Assembly (NCBI GenBank): GCA_014904845.1
Contig: MU119281.1
Location: 146,608 to 210,607 of the forward strand
Reading direction: 5' to 3'
Source: Acephala macrosclerotiorum
Lineage: Eukaryota; Ascomycota; Leotiomycetes; Helotiales; Mollisiaceae
DNA length: 64,000 nt
A program made the position numbers and the translations under genes. Positions within the stretch are counted from its first letter, which is position 1, and every line of letters starts with the position of its first letter. Positions 1-11,730 of this stretch are shown here, piece after piece. The notes beneath the pieces are model-generated. The model searched no databases. It saw only the letters and a list, made by a program, of their open reading frames with translations, and was not told where the DNA came from.

Positions 1-351
1 ACACAAGAACCAAACTTAGAATGAATGTGCGACAACGACGAAAATTTGCTTTTGGGAGGCATTGTTAGCGTGTCATACCATACTTGACTATTGGGCAGAG
101 CGAGATGACAGGAGAACAAGAAGGATTTGACGTATCCATCCGAGGTATGGTGAGGGGGGAAGGAAGCTGGTAGAAGCCAAGGATCGCTTGACTATAGCAG
201 TCAGTGTGCGCATAGCGTGGAGATAGATTACCATCCGTGTAACGTTCCTTCGAGAACCCGTTGCGCAGCACAGGGATGCCAGTTCAGCCGTTCGTAAGAC
301 CCGACATCTCGATGCTCGTGGCCAATCTTTTCCCCCCCCATATTTTTGTCT

Positions 352-2099
352 CTAATACAGTCTCACCCTCCTTCTCTTTATAATCCTATCCTCACCCCGC
401 AACCCCAAATGCGCGACCCCTTCCCCACCCTCCTCCTCATCGACAAAATAACCCACCGGTCTCCTCTTATTCAACGCATCCACAATCTCATCCTCACCAT
501 ACGCACACGTATCTGTTCCCAAATCTCGATTGACAGATTCGGCAAGATCGAGAATTGCGCGCCAGGTACCGTATTTGCGAGCTTTCTTGATTATTTCACT
601 GTTGTAATCTGAATCGAGTTTGAGGATCCAGGTTCCGAAGAGTCAGATGGAGTGTAAGGTGCAGGTTATTAGGAGCCAAGCGTAGGAGAATCCCTATTTG
701 GTTAGGATGTTAGAAGATCAACGAGGGCCAGGATGGAGGGGTCCAGCATGTATGATTCGTTATACCAGGAGTAAATTTCCAATGGCAAAGTTGATCGAGT
801 TACGTATTGTGGTTCGAACATTTGATACTAGTTTTCGCATGAAGTATGGGCGTATGTTACGTTCCAGAGAGGCCCTGTTTGGGGGAAGGCATCCATTGAA
901 TCGTTATATAAAGTGATTGAGTCGAGTTGAGAGTGAGTGTTGAGACACAGAGGATAGGCGAGATAGCTAATATTAGACAACGGAGTTGAGATGATAGGGT
1001 CGCCGAAATAGAACTGGTTCGCGGACCCTTGTCATGAGTAGCTCTGGATACTAGCTGTAAAGTATGTGTGGCTCTCGAGTGGTATTTCGCAATCCATGTT
1101 CATGTTGTTTGTGGAAGCTAGGCTCGATCGGGGTTGTGGAAGCGCGTCGGTGATATAGCTGTGCCAGCCAGTGAAGTGGCAGACCCAAGGCCAGTAGTCT
1201 TGGTCCACCAGAGCCTCGAGCACATAGTTGCTGTGAGTAAGATCTATCCTTGACCTATTTGGAAGGTTCAACTGAAGGTCAGGGACATGAGAACGGCGAC
1301 GTATGACTAAAGATGAGGAGGGGTACCTTGGTGAGTTGCGCAGCTTGGTAACCGTTCGAAGCATCAATGAGTGTAGGAAGTGCTGCAAGATAGACAGTAG
1401 ACAGCAAAAGCCAGACCATCGCACATCTAGCCTGCCAAGTGAGCTTCGGGTACAAAGCCTTGGTCAATGGCCAGATGGCGCTGAGTCTTGTCGTCGAAAC
1501 AGCGAGGGCAGCGTGGACCTCATAGGTAAGTGTGTTCTGCTCTGCAATTCGCGTCAAGGCTTTCATGAAAACTTTAAAAGTAAAAATGGATATCAATGTT
1601 TGAAGCGATCGACCGACGAGCATATTCCATGCAAGGCCGATGGCTTTTGCTTGGGCGAAGGTCATCTTGCCATAAGGAAGATCAATTCCTATGTTAAATT
1701 ATCAGTGCCTTTTCTCAACCCGACACTTTGAAGGACTACCGAGCGTGCCTTCAAATGTAACTTTGCCGGTATAGCTTCTGAGAGTTAGATTGGAAGCAAG
1801 GTGTAAAAGCAATGGTAGACATACGTGCGGTCATAGTAAGGGAGGTTTCCACTGGACTTGATTTGGGGAAACATAAAGTAGCCTCCTAGTGCAACAGGAA
1901 GGATGATATATGTGAGTACTAGTACTGTGTGAGGAGCTCGGTAGAGATGCACACGAATTTTGTGGCCCAGAAGGTGACTGAAGGGGATTGTCACTTGGCG
2001 TGGGCGTCCGAATTGCTTTGGTGGGAGTGGAGGGGCTTCAAAGAGGGAACCATTGATTAATGGCGCCTGTTCGGCGTCAAGGCCTATTGAACTTTCCAT
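352..2099 (-). pseudogene. Fungal integral membrane protein gene, probably disrupted by a nonsense codon
   Basis: A multi-exon minus-strand gene starting at the ATG at 2099. Exons 1825-2099, 1740-1777, 1327-1688 and one starting at 1271 join in phase across GT-AG introns with good branch sites. The first exon holds a transmembrane segment (VLVLTYIILPVALGGYFMF). Exon 3 has the motif LPTLIDASNGY, which recalls a family of large fungal multi-pass membrane proteins of unknown function. The last coding part, about 660 to 352, reads AILDLAESVNRDLG and ends at a TAG at 352-354, matching my recollection of that family's C-terminus. An in-frame TGA at 643-645 interrupts it where the family normally has a Trp, so one G-to-A change would explain it. 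The exons between about 700 and 1030 are not resolved. It could be a recent pseudogene, or I may have missed an intron. Confidence 0.5.
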
Positions 2100-2969
2100 A
2101 GGAGGCTTGTGTGGAAGTGGCTTTCAAAGAATCGGCAAATCTTTTTGCGAGTCGTGACTCTCGCTTTGGAACGACCTAGTGGATTGTCCATCGTTGCATG
2201 TTAGTAAAGAAATGGTAGGATGCTGATCGTCTGAACTCTGAGCCATTCTCTTGTTTGTATTTCTCGTGCTTTCGAGAAGATCATGGTCCAAATGGAAGTT
2301 GAAAGAGAGGCTGATCGTGGTTGGGTGCGGCGAGAGATACAGAAGGAGCAACAATGAGGAGGCCCACGGCCGCAGAACCCCACACAGCTCCCTTCAGCGA
2401 CAACACAAGCGCCTCAGATATCATTACAGAGTAGAAGGCAGAACATGATCAAATCAATCAGTCAAACATTGGTACTTCGAGTTTAGGCGTGATAACCTAC
2501 AAATCAATATGCACTTTCGAGATACTCAAGTAGGAATGGAAGTGCTTTGAAGGCAGTAAATCATGCAAGTCTCGAAACTCTAACATTTGAACGTTACACT
2601 CTAGCGAATTGTGGCTGTGAAGGTCGCAGGGAATACTGGAACTCCAAGAGGCTGAGCAAATTGTGTCTAGGCGTGCTCCCCTGTTGATTGTAGCGGGGCA
2701 CGCTGGGGCCTGAAATAAAGCATTCTGTGCCATACTTGGAGGCTGAATGTGCGGCGCGAAGCAGGTTGGCTTCCTTGTTTTGCATTGTGGATTTCTGAGG
2801 TTGGAGGTTTCGAGGTTTGGGAACCTTGGGCGAGGACTAAGGGGAAATCAGCCAGCCAGCCTCAGTTGAAAAGAGGTATTATGTACAAGACGAGAAGATG
2901 TCGAAGCAAGTCGTAATGAGGTAAGCTTCTTCAACGCTACAGGTAGTTGGTCTTTGTTCATGGAATTCA
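2100..2969. other. Intergenic region
   Basis: The stretch lies between the start of the membrane protein gene and the 3' end of BET4. Short open frames occur on both strands, but none has protein-like composition or splice support. I see no gene. Confidence 0.5.
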
Positions 2970-4279
2970 TTATTTTCGTAACGATTCATCAAGATCATCC
3001 CATCTACCACTTCTCAGAGGATCTAGCTTCCGTAGCTCCGCTAGCCACGCTTGACAGTCTTGCTTCTCATCTCTATCGGGATCTCGCTCCTCTATCTGGC
3101 ATAGCGCCATTGTGTACTCAATCAGAGCATTATATATCCACTTGCAGTCTTCTGCGCCGTCCAGCATGTCTTTCAGGATCGCAAGTTGGCGTATAACGTA
3201 TTCGCTGCGATCGATGGGTGTAAAATTCGGAGTGATGGTTGCATGGCCGACATAGTCTGTCAATGTTGTCATGAGGAATTGGTAATAGAACCAAGCGGAT
3301 TGGGCATATGGATATGAGTCGGTGTACATCGCGGATACGATCAGGTCGAATTCTAGCCAAGTCAGCTTAACCCACACGAGGCACGACTTGGGAATTACCA
3401 TCGTCCAAGAATTTCCGCCTTGTGGCCGCATCTGCATTCCGTTCATCCAGCAGTCGTGGGATGAGCTTGCTCCGTCTATGCCAGGCTGAAAAATTCGACA
3501 GCCCCTTATCACCATGTATCATCTTTGTCGTGTATTCGAACTCCGACTCCACCATGCTCTTGCCATTCAATTTAAGACTCTCTAACTCGGACACTACTTT
3601 CCTACGATATCCCCAGCCATGGAAGTTTCTACTATCCTTCACAAGCATCTTCCCAACGAGGCCCAGCTCCCGCATCCATAATTCCCTCGCAACATCGGCT
3701 TCCAGACGCTTGTTACCCTCCTCAAGCAACCACACTCGATAGTTCCACAGCCAATAACACTTGGGATATTTCAGCATCAGCGGAAACAGGAAGTCCAAAT
3801 CCGCCTTGATAATTTCAAGAGTTGTACCATTCCTCCCATGATTCTGGGGGGCGGGGTTCTGCGGGGTCGTACTCGAGACCTCGGACGAAATGGAAGAAGA
3901 GAAGGATAGCTTTTCGGAAAATGTTGTAGGTATGTCGGTCGGAGAAATACTCTGCGACTCCGTCGAGAGCGAGGACGAATCCGAATATTTGGAGAATAAG
4001 CCATAGATTAGCAAACGTCTGCGGACGTTCCATATTGTGTAGTATTCGGGGTTCTTTTTGAGGATTTTTGAGGTGAGTTCGAGGACTTCGACGGTATACT
4101 GGCGCTCTGCGATCTGTTTTCCCGTTAGAATGCCAGTCTGCGAAGAGCCTCCAGCTCACCTTTGCCTTAATCAAATCCTCCAGTTCCCGGTATTGTTTGA
4201 TTTCTCGTTCTTCCTCAATCCGTTCCTGCTCTGTTCGCGGCACAATTGTTTCCGGCCGTGCGACATTATGCTGTCTCAA
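2970..4279 (-). CDS. BET4: Rab geranylgeranyltransferase (type II) alpha subunit
   Basis: The alpha subunit partners a beta subunit to attach geranylgeranyl groups to the C-terminal cysteines of Rab GTPases, which are needed for vesicle traffic. Three exons (4160-4279, 3399-4113, 2970-3352) join in phase across GT-AG introns of 46 bases and give 405 residues. The start MRQHNVARPE resembles the usual fungal start (M-x-x-H-G-V-P-R). Protein prenyltransferase alpha repeats are visible: NPEYYTIWNVRRRLL, YPKCYWLWNYRVWLLEE, DSRNFHGWGYRRKVV and NFSAWHRRSKLI. These carry the typical W-x-x-R and N-x-x-A-W-x-x-R patterns that form the helical solenoid. A Ser-rich insert follows repeat 1. The C-terminal part has the family's spacing but weaker similarity. 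Farnesyltransferase alpha is the main alternative. The N-terminus and total length favour BET4. Confidence 0.9.
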
Positions 4280-4331
4280 TGATCAGTCCAGCTTCGCGAA
4301 CAAAGGCTTGAGTATCATACAGTTGCCATGT

Positions 4332-4630
4332 TCAGAACGAGGAGTGTTCTTGCTGGAGGTGACGCTGTTGATGGGATGATGATGCCTGTTTGGAGGTCCT
4401 GGGAAATCACGAGTCAGCAGTCTCACTAGCGCGGGGCTTCACTTAGTCAGGAACGCGCCTTCTTTCAACGTCCGACATTCTTCCTCTCTTTCATCGTCCT
4501 CAAGGGACAAGAAGGGATCAACATCTTCAACATCTTCAGCATCACTAACAGGAGACAACAGGGACATCAAGCGTTGATTCCTGGTATCTCGTGGACCTTC
4601 CGACCCTTCTGGCGAATAATTGAACAACAT
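4332..4630 (-). CDS. Small hypothetical protein (84 aa) or uORF-type peptide upstream of BET4
   Basis: Exons 4443-4630 and 4332-4398 are separated by a 44-base intron with donor GTGAAG, a CTGAC branch and a CCCAG acceptor, and they join in phase to 84 residues. The peptide is acidic in the middle (DAEDVEDVDPFLSLEDDE) and ends in a Ser/Gln/His-rich tail. I recognise no domain. Its stop lies 53 bases upstream of the BET4 start on the same strand, so it may be a separate small gene or an upstream ORF in the BET4 leader. It shares a short promoter region with the divergent AMA1 gene. The consistent intron is the main support. Confidence 0.4.
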
Positions 4631-4801
4631 TCATTGCCATCGATTCCCAGACTGGATTCACATACTTTTCCTGGATTACCCTCACCGTTGGTATAATCTC
4701 AGGGTTTCATTCATTTTCGTACGAGAGAGAAGAGAGGACAGTCTGCAGCTCATTCGTGGACTATCTTCAGCCTCCTCGAGTCATTCATTCCTTATGTCAG
4801 C

Positions 4802-7352
4802 ATGGACTTCAGCCGAGACAGCTTGCAATGCTCCAAGAACACCTTCCGGACTGCTAACCCTGTGAACAACTTAGCTACTATCTTCAAAGCACACGCCAGC
4901 CGTGGTAGTTGGTATGCAGAAAGGCCTTTTTTCTATGACGCTGGTATGTGGTAATTCTATTCCCTCCGCACTCGTCTAACATATCCTAGTACGATCGTAC
5001 TTCCAATGCACTTATCGGCAGCTATCCTCTGTCCAACAACTAGCTACTATCTCAAGTCGCTACGATGGAGCCGATGATGATATATTTAGACACACTGCGG
5101 CAGCTACTCTCCCACGGCTCAGACTTCGTGGGAATACTTTCCGTCGCCCATCGCTGAGAACAATTCGAAGCAACTTAAGCATCAAGTCTACCGGATCCGT
5201 CAGATCACCAGATCGTTTTCTCCCAAGCAGACCTTCACTCGACTCAGCGATCGAAAGCTTCCGGGCCAATAAAGATCCCCATACTCTGACAACTGACGAG
5301 AGACTCCTTCGACACAAGGATGCCAGTCCCGACGCTTTCAATCCGCGCAGGCGTGTTTCTTCTCCAATACCAAAAGCTAATCGGGCAATAATTAATCGAA
5401 GGAATATCTCCGGACGTCGTAGTGGGAGTGGAGGTAGGGCATAGCATAAATTAGGGCCTCGTGGATTGCTAACAACTCCCAGGCGGCAGTGTCCTCACCT
5501 TCCAGAGAGATCCCGCAGCACCCAATGGAGAACGGCAGGTAAGAGCATTGTTCCAAATGATGTCATCTGCTTGACTAATTTATTAAGGTGAGTATCGGTA
5601 CGGTGTGGAGAGTAGGAGGCCTAGCCCCTATCAACGGAGTTGAGGATGGCCAGGGTCGAATGCTTGCAAGTGGCACGAATGCTCCTTTGTACACGACGTC
5701 GTTCTCCATCCAGCCAAAGACACAAGAAGAAGAGAAAGATAGGCACGAGAGTCGTCTGGCAGACGCACTCGAGCTCGATCGAGTGTCACGAGTTCTTGAG
5801 TTCCGCGAGCAGACCGGGTCTCCTACAAAATCTGTTGGTGGGAACACGCCTCTCAAAGACCAAAATTCCAAGGCCTTTTGGGACGGGACTGAATGGGTCT
5901 TAGAGGAAACAGGTAGAAGTAAGTTGATTCCATCTCAAAGTTGCACGAATGCTTCGCTGACGATTTACAGAAGCTCCTGTTCCCCAAGAGCAACGAATAC
6001 TACCTTTGGCACCTTTCAAGCAAGTCAACTCTTGCTTATGGTCAATCTTTTACTGACTTCACAGCAGAGTCCTAGATGCTCCCCGCCTTCGAGATGACTT
6101 CTACTGCTCAGTCCTTGCGTACTCTTCAACCTGCCACACTCTCGCCGTCGGTCTTGGCCCTCTTCTTTACGCATGGTCAGAGATGCAAGGCGTTCATCTC
6201 TTGAATTCGGCACCTGCAAGCCAAGCCTGGCTCACTTCGCTTGCCTTCTCATCTGCTCAAGGCGCCAAGAGCATCCTAGCCTTCGGTAGATCTGATGGTA
6301 CCCTCAGTCTTATATCACTTTACGATAGCATATTACCTCGATTTGAAGTTCAGCAGCCATGCCCCGTCGCATGTGTTACTTGGAGACCTCTAGTCACATT
6401 GCGCCCTTCACGATCCCCGCTCACAACCGGTATGCTTGTGAAGACCGAAGACCTGCTCGTTGGCGATGAGGTTGGCAATGTCTACTATTATTCTGTGGAA
6501 TGGCCAGAGTTCTGGGAAGTCACTCGCAGTGGCTGGTCTGGGTCAATGACGCTATTGGCCAGGATTTCTGTTCATACCCAACAGATATGTGGCCTCTCCT
6601 TCTCTTTCGACGGCACTTTGTTTGCGACTGGTGGGAACGACAACCTTTGCTGTCTATTCAGGACCAGTGATGTGCTGCACAGAACCCGAGAAGAATCTAA
6701 CACAGCCGAGGAGATATTGATCGGCGCTGATGGGATACGGCGCGTTCACACAGTTGCCGGTAGGAACGGAGTCAAGCAAGTCGCAACTGGCTCCGAACGA
6801 CATCGATGGATTCATGGTGCTGCAGTCAAGGCAATCGCATTTTGCCCATGGCGCGAAGGTCTGGTTGCTACCGGAGGCGGCAGCAATGACAAATGCATAC
6901 ACTTCTTTCACGCATCATCTGGAACATGTTTGGCCACAATCAGTGTCGCTGCTCAGGTTACATCGTTGATCTGGTCGACGACCCGAAGAGAGATATGTGC
7001 GACCTTTGGCTACGCACAACCAGAACATCCCTACCGCATCGCTGTGTTTTCATGGCCGCAGTGCAAGCAAGTCGCAGCCATACCATGGGAGGGAGAGCAT
7101 CGGGCCTTGTATGCCATTCCGTATCCAGGTGGTCCCAACGAGAGTCAAACCAGCAGAGAAGGTGGGCAGGGCATGAGTCGAACAGCCAAAGAGGGATGCA
7201 TCGTCGTCGCTTCTAGCGATGAAAGTGTCAAGTTTCATGAAGTTTGGACAGCTAGTCAGAAGGAGACTGCAGGAGGCGAAGGCTTGCTTGGTGGCAGTGA
7301 TATTCTCGAGGCCTTGGAAGGCATTGACAAGGAAGGAGACGTCATTAGATAA
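4802..7352 (+). CDS. AMA1: Meiosis-specific APC/C activator Ama1 (Cdc20/Fizzy family WD40 protein)
   Basis: The protein activates the anaphase-promoting complex ubiquitin ligase and recruits substrates, in meiosis and sporulation for the Ama1 branch. Six exons (4802-4943, 4990-5433, 5483-5538, 5588-5918, 5971-6019, 6065-7352) join in phase to about 769 residues. Diagnostic marks are a C-box-like DRFLPSR at residues 122-128, the Cdc20-type entry to the propeller (VLDAPRLRDDFY), WD repeats such as VKAIAFCPWREGLVATGGG, and a C-terminal Ile-Arg tail that docks on the APC/C. The last intron needs a GC donor (GCAAGT at 6020) and has a tandem CAGCAG acceptor, so the last exon may start at 6065 or 6068. 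The divergent N-terminus and long linker fit Ama1/Mfr1 better than Cdc20 or Cdh1. The ATG at 4802 opens the frame of the first spliced exon. Confidence 0.88.
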
Positions 7353-8146
7353 CTTGGCAATATTTTGGCTGCTCTTCGGCATTGACCCTGGGTGATCGAC
7401 CTGGAACTCTGGGGATGCTTACATTCTTTGGTACAGATTGGCGGAGGTGGAGAGAAGAAATTAGAACTCGTGGCGGGACTACATTGTTCTAAACATCACA
7501 ATCAACTCATAACCCAGTGAGAAGTCCTTCTGGTCTCATTGTGATGTGGAGCAGTGCCGAGCCAGGCCTTCTGTTCATTATTCTAGAAATCCACCATGCT
7601 GAGTAGCGAGAAGCGGTGAGTCCGATGTCGAAGAGCTGGGAGGCTCAGTCATCAGGATCAGTGATTCAACAACCAGGCCCTATTTGTGACTTGGATTTTT
7701 TCCTTCTTGTTCGTAGCTATTCCAATACCCGGCTCGGGTTGCAATTGTTTAACCAATATTGAACAAAGAGATTTTTTTTATTATTATCATGTGCTCCTAC
7801 CGTTCAGTTTCAAGTGTACGGACTTCTCTTTCTCGGGCCGAGGGGTTCGTGCAACCAGGGCCTTTGGTTGGTTGATGAAGTTTGCTGCCTCGGCGTTCGC
7901 ATGGGATCTTCACAACGAGCACCTCGAGTCTTTGGAAAACCGATGTTTGTTGGTGCTGAGGGAGCGCTTTGAGAGTCATTGCTAGCGAGGTTGAAATTTT
8001 GAAAACGTGAACGAGGTATGACTACTATTGTGGATTGTGTTTGGGGCTGCCGCGCAAGTCAACCACTAGGGAGTTATAAAGGGAAGTTTAGCTTCAATTA
8101 GCGGGTGCCTACCAGCACAATCCAGTGGCCTGCATTAACTACAATC
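7353..8146. other. Intergenic region
   Basis: This is the 3' flank of AMA1 and the upstream region of the broken 2EXR copy. A short AT-rich stretch lies near 7765-7790. I see no convincing coding frame. Confidence 0.5.
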
Positions 8147-8864
8147 ATGGGCTGCACCTCAAGTGCACCTCTCAATACCAGTCCGGCACCTCAAGCTCAC
8201 ATCAATGCTCCCAAAACATTGCGCACGCCCGACTTACTACCCAACGAAACTCGGAACGCCACCTTGAGGCCCATGGACCTTGCGAGAATTAGCAACATTG
8301 ATACTCTATTCCTCGAATACGGGCATTACGTCACAAAAAGACTCATTATGGCTAAGCATTTCCGACCAAACATTTCGCCTGCCGAAGTTGCAGCGAGGGA
8401 AGCTATGTATAAAACAGTCTAACGGCCAGGTTACTTAGACCAGAACCCGATCCGCCGATATGGTTTGAGCCTAAGACTGATATTCTTTACTTTGCCAATA
8501 CTCAAACGCTTAAATTGTTTCTGGGTGAGTTTCGGAAGGAATTGCCAACTTTGAATGTGAGGAGAATTGCGGTTGGTTTCCTGAGAAGTCATGATGGTGC
8601 GACGATTTGTGGGACTCATGAAGATAACTGGTACTGATAACCCATGCGCTGCAAGCTTTCAAGTCTCTGAGAAGGATTTATGATGTAGTGCATACTGATT
8701 GTAGGCATGGGATTATCATCTTGCAGAGGATGGCAAAAGCGATTCAGGTGGCTACGAGACAATGGCCAGAGGTATGGCGTGGACGGGAAGATTTGAGTTT
8801 GAGGGAGGATGGTTTGGACATTACTTGGGCGACGAAAGATGAGTTGATGCGGGACCACTTGTGA
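8147..8864 (+). pseudogene. Broken 2EXR-family gene
   Basis: An open frame starts at the ATG at 8147 (MGCTSSAPLN, a possible N-myristoylation start) and stops at 8422. Downstream, the frame from about 8445 reads WFEPKTDILYFANTQTL, and after a frameshift near 8640 HALQAFKSLRRIYDVVH and CRHGIIILQRMAKA. These segments line up with RFDPAIDILYFPDIQTL, FYVVVH and CSHGQEVLQN in the intact gene at 11731-12468. Two stop codons and frame changes separate them. A 32-base intron-like gap at 8407-8438 (GTATAA, CTAAC, TTACTTAG) would join the first two frames but is shorter than fungal introns usually are. A pseudogene is the simplest reading. The N-terminal part has no recognisable counterpart. Confidence 0.6.
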
Positions 8865-8926
8865 CTTGTGATAAGGCAAGAGTTGTAGAGTCAGATGAAT
8901 TGGTGTCGCTTGAGTTCTATCATGAA

Positions 8927-9169
8927 TCAAAGACAGGTTGTATCCTTCTCCCAATATGTTGCTGCAAGCCCGGTCTTGTGAGACTCCTCCACTTCAAGGT
9001 CTTTCGTACTCTGGGACTTGGAGACCGGTTCGTCGTCGTACTCGTATAGCTCCAAGAGCGACTCGAAAGAGTAGCGCTTTTGGATTTTGTTGGGGATGCT
9101 GAGGCCGAGATCTGCGAAGGCTTCTTCCAACGTCTGAGCCGGAGCATTGTGATTGTACGGCAAAGCCAT
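8927..9169 (-). CDS. Small hypothetical protein (80 aa)
   Basis: The ORF starts MALPYNHNAPAQTLEEAFAD and is hydrophilic, acidic and free of low complexity, which makes it more protein-like than the overlapping frames. It has no signal peptide and no membrane segment. I do not recognise it. It lies tail to tail with the broken 2EXR copy. Confidence 0.3.
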   Translation of the reverse strand: MALPYNHNAPAQTLEEAFADLGLSIPNKIQKRYSFESLLELYEYDDEPVSKSQSTKDLEVEESHKTGLAATYWEKDTTCL

Positions 9170-10232
9170 TGTTCCTTGCCGGCCAGATTGTCAGTTAATA
9201 GCACTTCAATCACTTTGAGGAACTAACAGTTTGATATTGTATCAGCTTAGCTAGTGCTTGTATTTGACTGTTTGTATCGATGGCGATAAAAAGGCGGAGA
9301 TGGCTGTGGACAAAATGTAATCTTAGAAATCGTTTTTTAGCTGGAGGGTTAGCGGCGAATAACGGACCTTGATTTATGCGGGCTTAGAAGAACCTTTCAG
9401 CCCAATTTCTTTACAAGGTACCCAGGAAAGAATGCGACAATTTCACAGTCCCAAGACATCTCGTGGCAATTGTAGCGACACTAGGAAATTTGGTATGTAG
9501 TCACGGGAACTCGGCAGCTGCGCCAATCAGCGTCGTCACCCCCTTTCTTTTGAGCTGCAGACAACAAGCATTTCGCAAGAGTCAAAACGAATGAAATGAC
9601 TGTCTTCTTGTGAGAGATTCTGTAAGCTAAAGTACCTTTGCCAAGGATCGAGACTCTTCATTTCCCAGTGTCGATGTTGGGTTACTGCTTCTTTCTTTGT
9701 CCCGTAGCATCATACACTCACTCTTCTTTGCTTCATCCCTGAACCTAGACAACGCTCCGTGTAGATAGGGAAATGTACCTCTAGCTGATACAACTTCTGT
9801 TGACTAAAAGGTCTAAGATCTGCACATTGACCCTCGATTTGAAGGCCCCCAGTCTGGCCTGTTAGCTTCGAACGGTGAATGTATCCGGTCATCGAGCTTC
9901 AAGACTCTACGGAATTTCCACTTCGACATTCAATTGATAGGATCCTTGTAATATTCCGTGTGCGTTTGATCTTGAGCAAGAAGTACATCACGCACTATTC
10001 CGTTCAAGTAGCCGTAGCAAATACTCTGCGTCATTAATATCTGTACCTATCTACCTGATACAAGCTCGCAAAGCAAGAACCAATACATGCAACGAAAATG
10101 AACGGAGGTAAGAGCCCAGCCAACCGCACTTCTGTCACGCACACATATTCTATTCCTGTTCTGTCCCTACAGCTCGATCAACACCGCAAGCCCTGGCCAA
10201 GAAACGCCAGCACGCCCTGCTTCAAAGATCCA
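9170..10232. other. Intergenic region
   Basis: No open frame here has protein-like composition on either strand. The stretch separates the small ORF from the aldo-keto reductase remnant. Confidence 0.5.
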
Positions 10233-10560
10233 TCAATCGGTGAACGATCGGCTGTCATATGGAGTATGTATGAGCATCAAATCGATGTAGCAGACTTCGG
10301 TCTCCTTCAGTGTCTGCTTGACTTGAGCTTTGGTGTTCTCATAGCTAAGGATGCGAAGAAGATTGGGCATCGAAGATGACCAGATCCCATTGTAGTATTG
10401 ACCATAACATTGCCACTGTAAAACTTCAGAAGAGTGTGTCCGGGCATAGGAAAATGCGTCACAGTAAACGCCAGCTACCCCCAGCTCCCTATTTGGTCTC
10501 CATCTAGGGCTCCCAACCATTTGCACGTCCCAGTCTGAGAAGTCTCACTTCGGCTGTGCT
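10233..10560 (-). pseudogene. Aldo-keto reductase gene remnant
   Basis: The minus-strand frame contains QTLKETEVCYIDLMLIHTPY, a clear match to the aldo-keto reductase signature (S-L-x-x-L-x-x-x-Y-V-D-L-x-L-I-H-x-P). A possible trace of the N-terminal strand (RLLRLGRANG) lies upstream in another frame. No intact catalytic Tyr/Lys/His set or C-terminal half is present, and the frame stops at 10233. Such enzymes reduce carbonyls with NADPH. This piece cannot encode one. Confidence 0.45.
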
Positions 10561-11730
10561 TGTGAAAGCTACCATCATGTCGCGTTGTAATTTGTAAAAG
10601 CTGCTTTGGGTGCCGGCCCGCCCCAATGTTCGTGTGAAATATATGGATGGCTGGATACAGAGAATTGACGATTGGGTATTGATGTACGGAGTTTGTGTTA
10701 TACAGAATGAGATGGCCTGCTTCGATTGCGCTGCTTTTCTCAATAAGGGCTGTGAAGTCCGGTGTTGACCATGCCATTTTGCCCCAGACCCAGGAGTCTC
10801 TGGTAATCATCCGGCCTGATTCAGCTGCAAGACCGTGTTAGAACCTGAACTTTGTGATAATATCAGGATATGGAAAGGAGAGGTGTAGGGGGGGGGGAAA
10901 GCAGCGCAAGATACCACGTACCGATTTGGCTTCTGGAAGAAATCGCCGCTGAATTTGAGCATATTAATAAGCGGAGGAAAGGAAACCAGATTCTCCGTTC
11001 TCCATAATTGTAACGTATTCTTCTCCTGTGACTTGGTCGTCTTGGAGGGCAAGGGATCTAGCAAGGAAGTCGGTGGCTGTTTGTACTGTATAGATCCAAC
11101 AAATTAGAAAACTCTATTTGCTTCATGGGGCTGGTACAGTACCTTTGTTGAGGCGCTGGGTATCTTTTCATAGCTTATGTGCTACGTCTTCCATTTGGTC
11201 AAACTTTGAGGTGCAGGTGGCGGAAAATGAATATCGGGGCTGCATCGTTTCGGGAGTTGACTGTTACAATGAGCGATGTATTTATGAAGAGTCTATGAGA
11301 GATACCTTTAGTTTTCAGGCCAAGATGGTTTATTATTTCTGGAAAACAATTTACATCTGCGCCAGTACGCAATTTTGATATTATCAATTCTCGCATAAGC
11401 AGTTCTGGGAGTTCACTTTGGTATTAGCTTCGTTCGACGGCGAATGAGGGTCCTTGATTTATACGGAGACTGACTGAATTTTTTCTCCAGCCTTGCAACA
11501 TTATTTAAATTGGTGAGCTCATTCGGAATTTTCAATCTCTAAGCCACTGGATCTTCATTCCAACACATTCAACAGTCAATTACTTCCGAACGCTCAACTG
11601 GCCGCTCTACCTATCCATGTCCCTTCAAAGGTACTATTTCAACCCACTAGATTCCAATAAAAAAACTCGATGCTAACACAACTGCTACTTCAGACTGCCT
11701 TCAGGAACCTACTTCTGCCCAAACTCAACA
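10561..11730. other. Accessory intergenic region
   Basis: Degenerate coding traces continue from the aldo-keto reductase remnant. The rRNA fragment at 10946-10989 lies inside. The last 250 bases are the upstream region of the intact 2EXR gene. No complete gene is visible. Confidence 0.45.
10946..10989 (+). rRNA. Fragment of the 5' end of large-subunit (28S) rRNA, mutated
   Basis: The sequence matches the start of fungal LSU rRNA, the site of the universal ITS4 primer, over about 42 bases with 4 differences. It contains the run AATAAGCGGAGGAAA. All four differences are transitions. Weaker similarity continues some 20 bases upstream into the last bases before the usual LSU start. No 5.8S, ITS2 or longer LSU sequence is recognisable around it, so it is an isolated, decayed rDNA fragment and not a working rRNA gene. 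Confidence 0.55.

Noticed and set aside
10807..11064. A minus-strand ORF over the rRNA fragment
   Set aside because: Its middle is simply the complement of the LSU rRNA-like sequence, so the frame is accidental.
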